NCBI GenBank assembly: GCA_007117175.1
Contig: SKGZ01000261.1
Span: forward strand, 1 to 6,082
Reading direction: 5' to 3'
Length of the DNA: 6,082 bases
Source: Bacteriovoracales bacterium
GTDB lineage: Bacteria; Bdellovibrionota; Bacteriovoracia; Bacteriovoracales; Bacteriovoracaceae
Part shown: one piece after another, positions 5,996 to 6,082 of the stretch
Numbering within the stretch: the first letter of the stretch is position 1
Layout: every line of letters starts with the position of its first letter
Program-made: the position numbers and the translations under genes
Notes under the pieces: generated by a model
Databases searched by the model: none
The model's input: the letters and a program-made list of their open reading frames with translations, nothing else
What the model was told of the DNA's origin: nothing

Positions 5996-6082
5996 ATGGC
6001 CAAAGAAAAATTTGATCGAAGTAAACCCCACGTGAACATTGGAACCATTGGTCACGTTGACCACGGAAAAACCACTTTGACA
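5996..6082 (+). CDS. tuf: Elongation factor Tu, N-terminal part (cut by window edge)
   Basis: The first 29 codons of EF-Tu, the GTPase that brings aminoacyl-tRNA to the ribosome, are present; the rest lies beyond the window. The N-terminus [19 protein letters not shown] is typical, and the G1 P-loop GHVDHGKT is at residues 19-26. The start is fixed by the strong AAGGAG site and by agreement with the family N-terminus. The gene follows the four tRNAs with a 108-base leader and no visible terminator between, so it can be both co-transcribed with the tRNAs and driven by its own possible promoter. The linkage matches E. coli tufB rather than tufA, which sits in the str operon. Whether this genome has a second tuf copy cannot be told from here. 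Confidence 0.98.
   Translation, partial: MAKEKFDRSKPHVNIGTIGHVDHGKTTLT

Overview
This window is a compact, all-forward-strand stretch of core housekeeping genes from a Gram-negative bacterium. The Gram-negative assignment rests on lpxC, the committed step of lipid A synthesis. Composition is moderately AT-rich by eye. The gene content and protein style suggest a proteobacterium or a relative such as Bdellovibrionota, but that placement is only a guess. No phage, insertion sequence, CRISPR or other accessory signal was seen.

Region 1 (1-5415) looks like one tightly packed operon: the 3' part of ruvC, then ruvA, ruvB, lpxC, proS and a SpoU/TrmH-family RNA 2'-O-methyltransferase. Junctions are a 4-base ATGA overlap (ruvC/ruvA), 2 bases (ruvA/ruvB), 0 bases (ruvB/lpxC), 7 bases (lpxC/proS) and a second ATGA overlap (proS/methyltransferase). 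No promoter or terminator is evident between these genes, so co-transcription and translational coupling are likely. RuvA, RuvB and RuvC together form the Holliday-junction branch-migration and resolution machine. LpxC belongs to outer-membrane synthesis, ProS charges tRNA-Pro, and the methyltransferase modifies rRNA or tRNA.

Region 2 (5416-5887) is a stable-RNA unit of four tRNA genes in the order Thr(TGT), Tyr(GTA), Gly(TCC), Thr(GGT), all with encoded CCA ends. A good sigma70-like promoter (TTGATT, 17 bases, TATAAA) precedes it, and its -35 box overlaps the stop codon of the upstream methyltransferase gene.

Region 3 (5888-6082) is a 108-base leader with a perfect TATAAT box and a strong ribosome binding site, followed by the first 29 codons of tuf (EF-Tu). 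The four tRNAs plus tuf reproduce the order of the E. coli thrU-tyrU-glyT-thrT-tufB operon. This places translation-supply genes (proS, an RNA methylase, tRNAs, EF-Tu) next to a recombination and lipid A operon. I see no undescribed system here; the second-look items are mostly about operon architecture, spacer repeats and a few residue substitutions.
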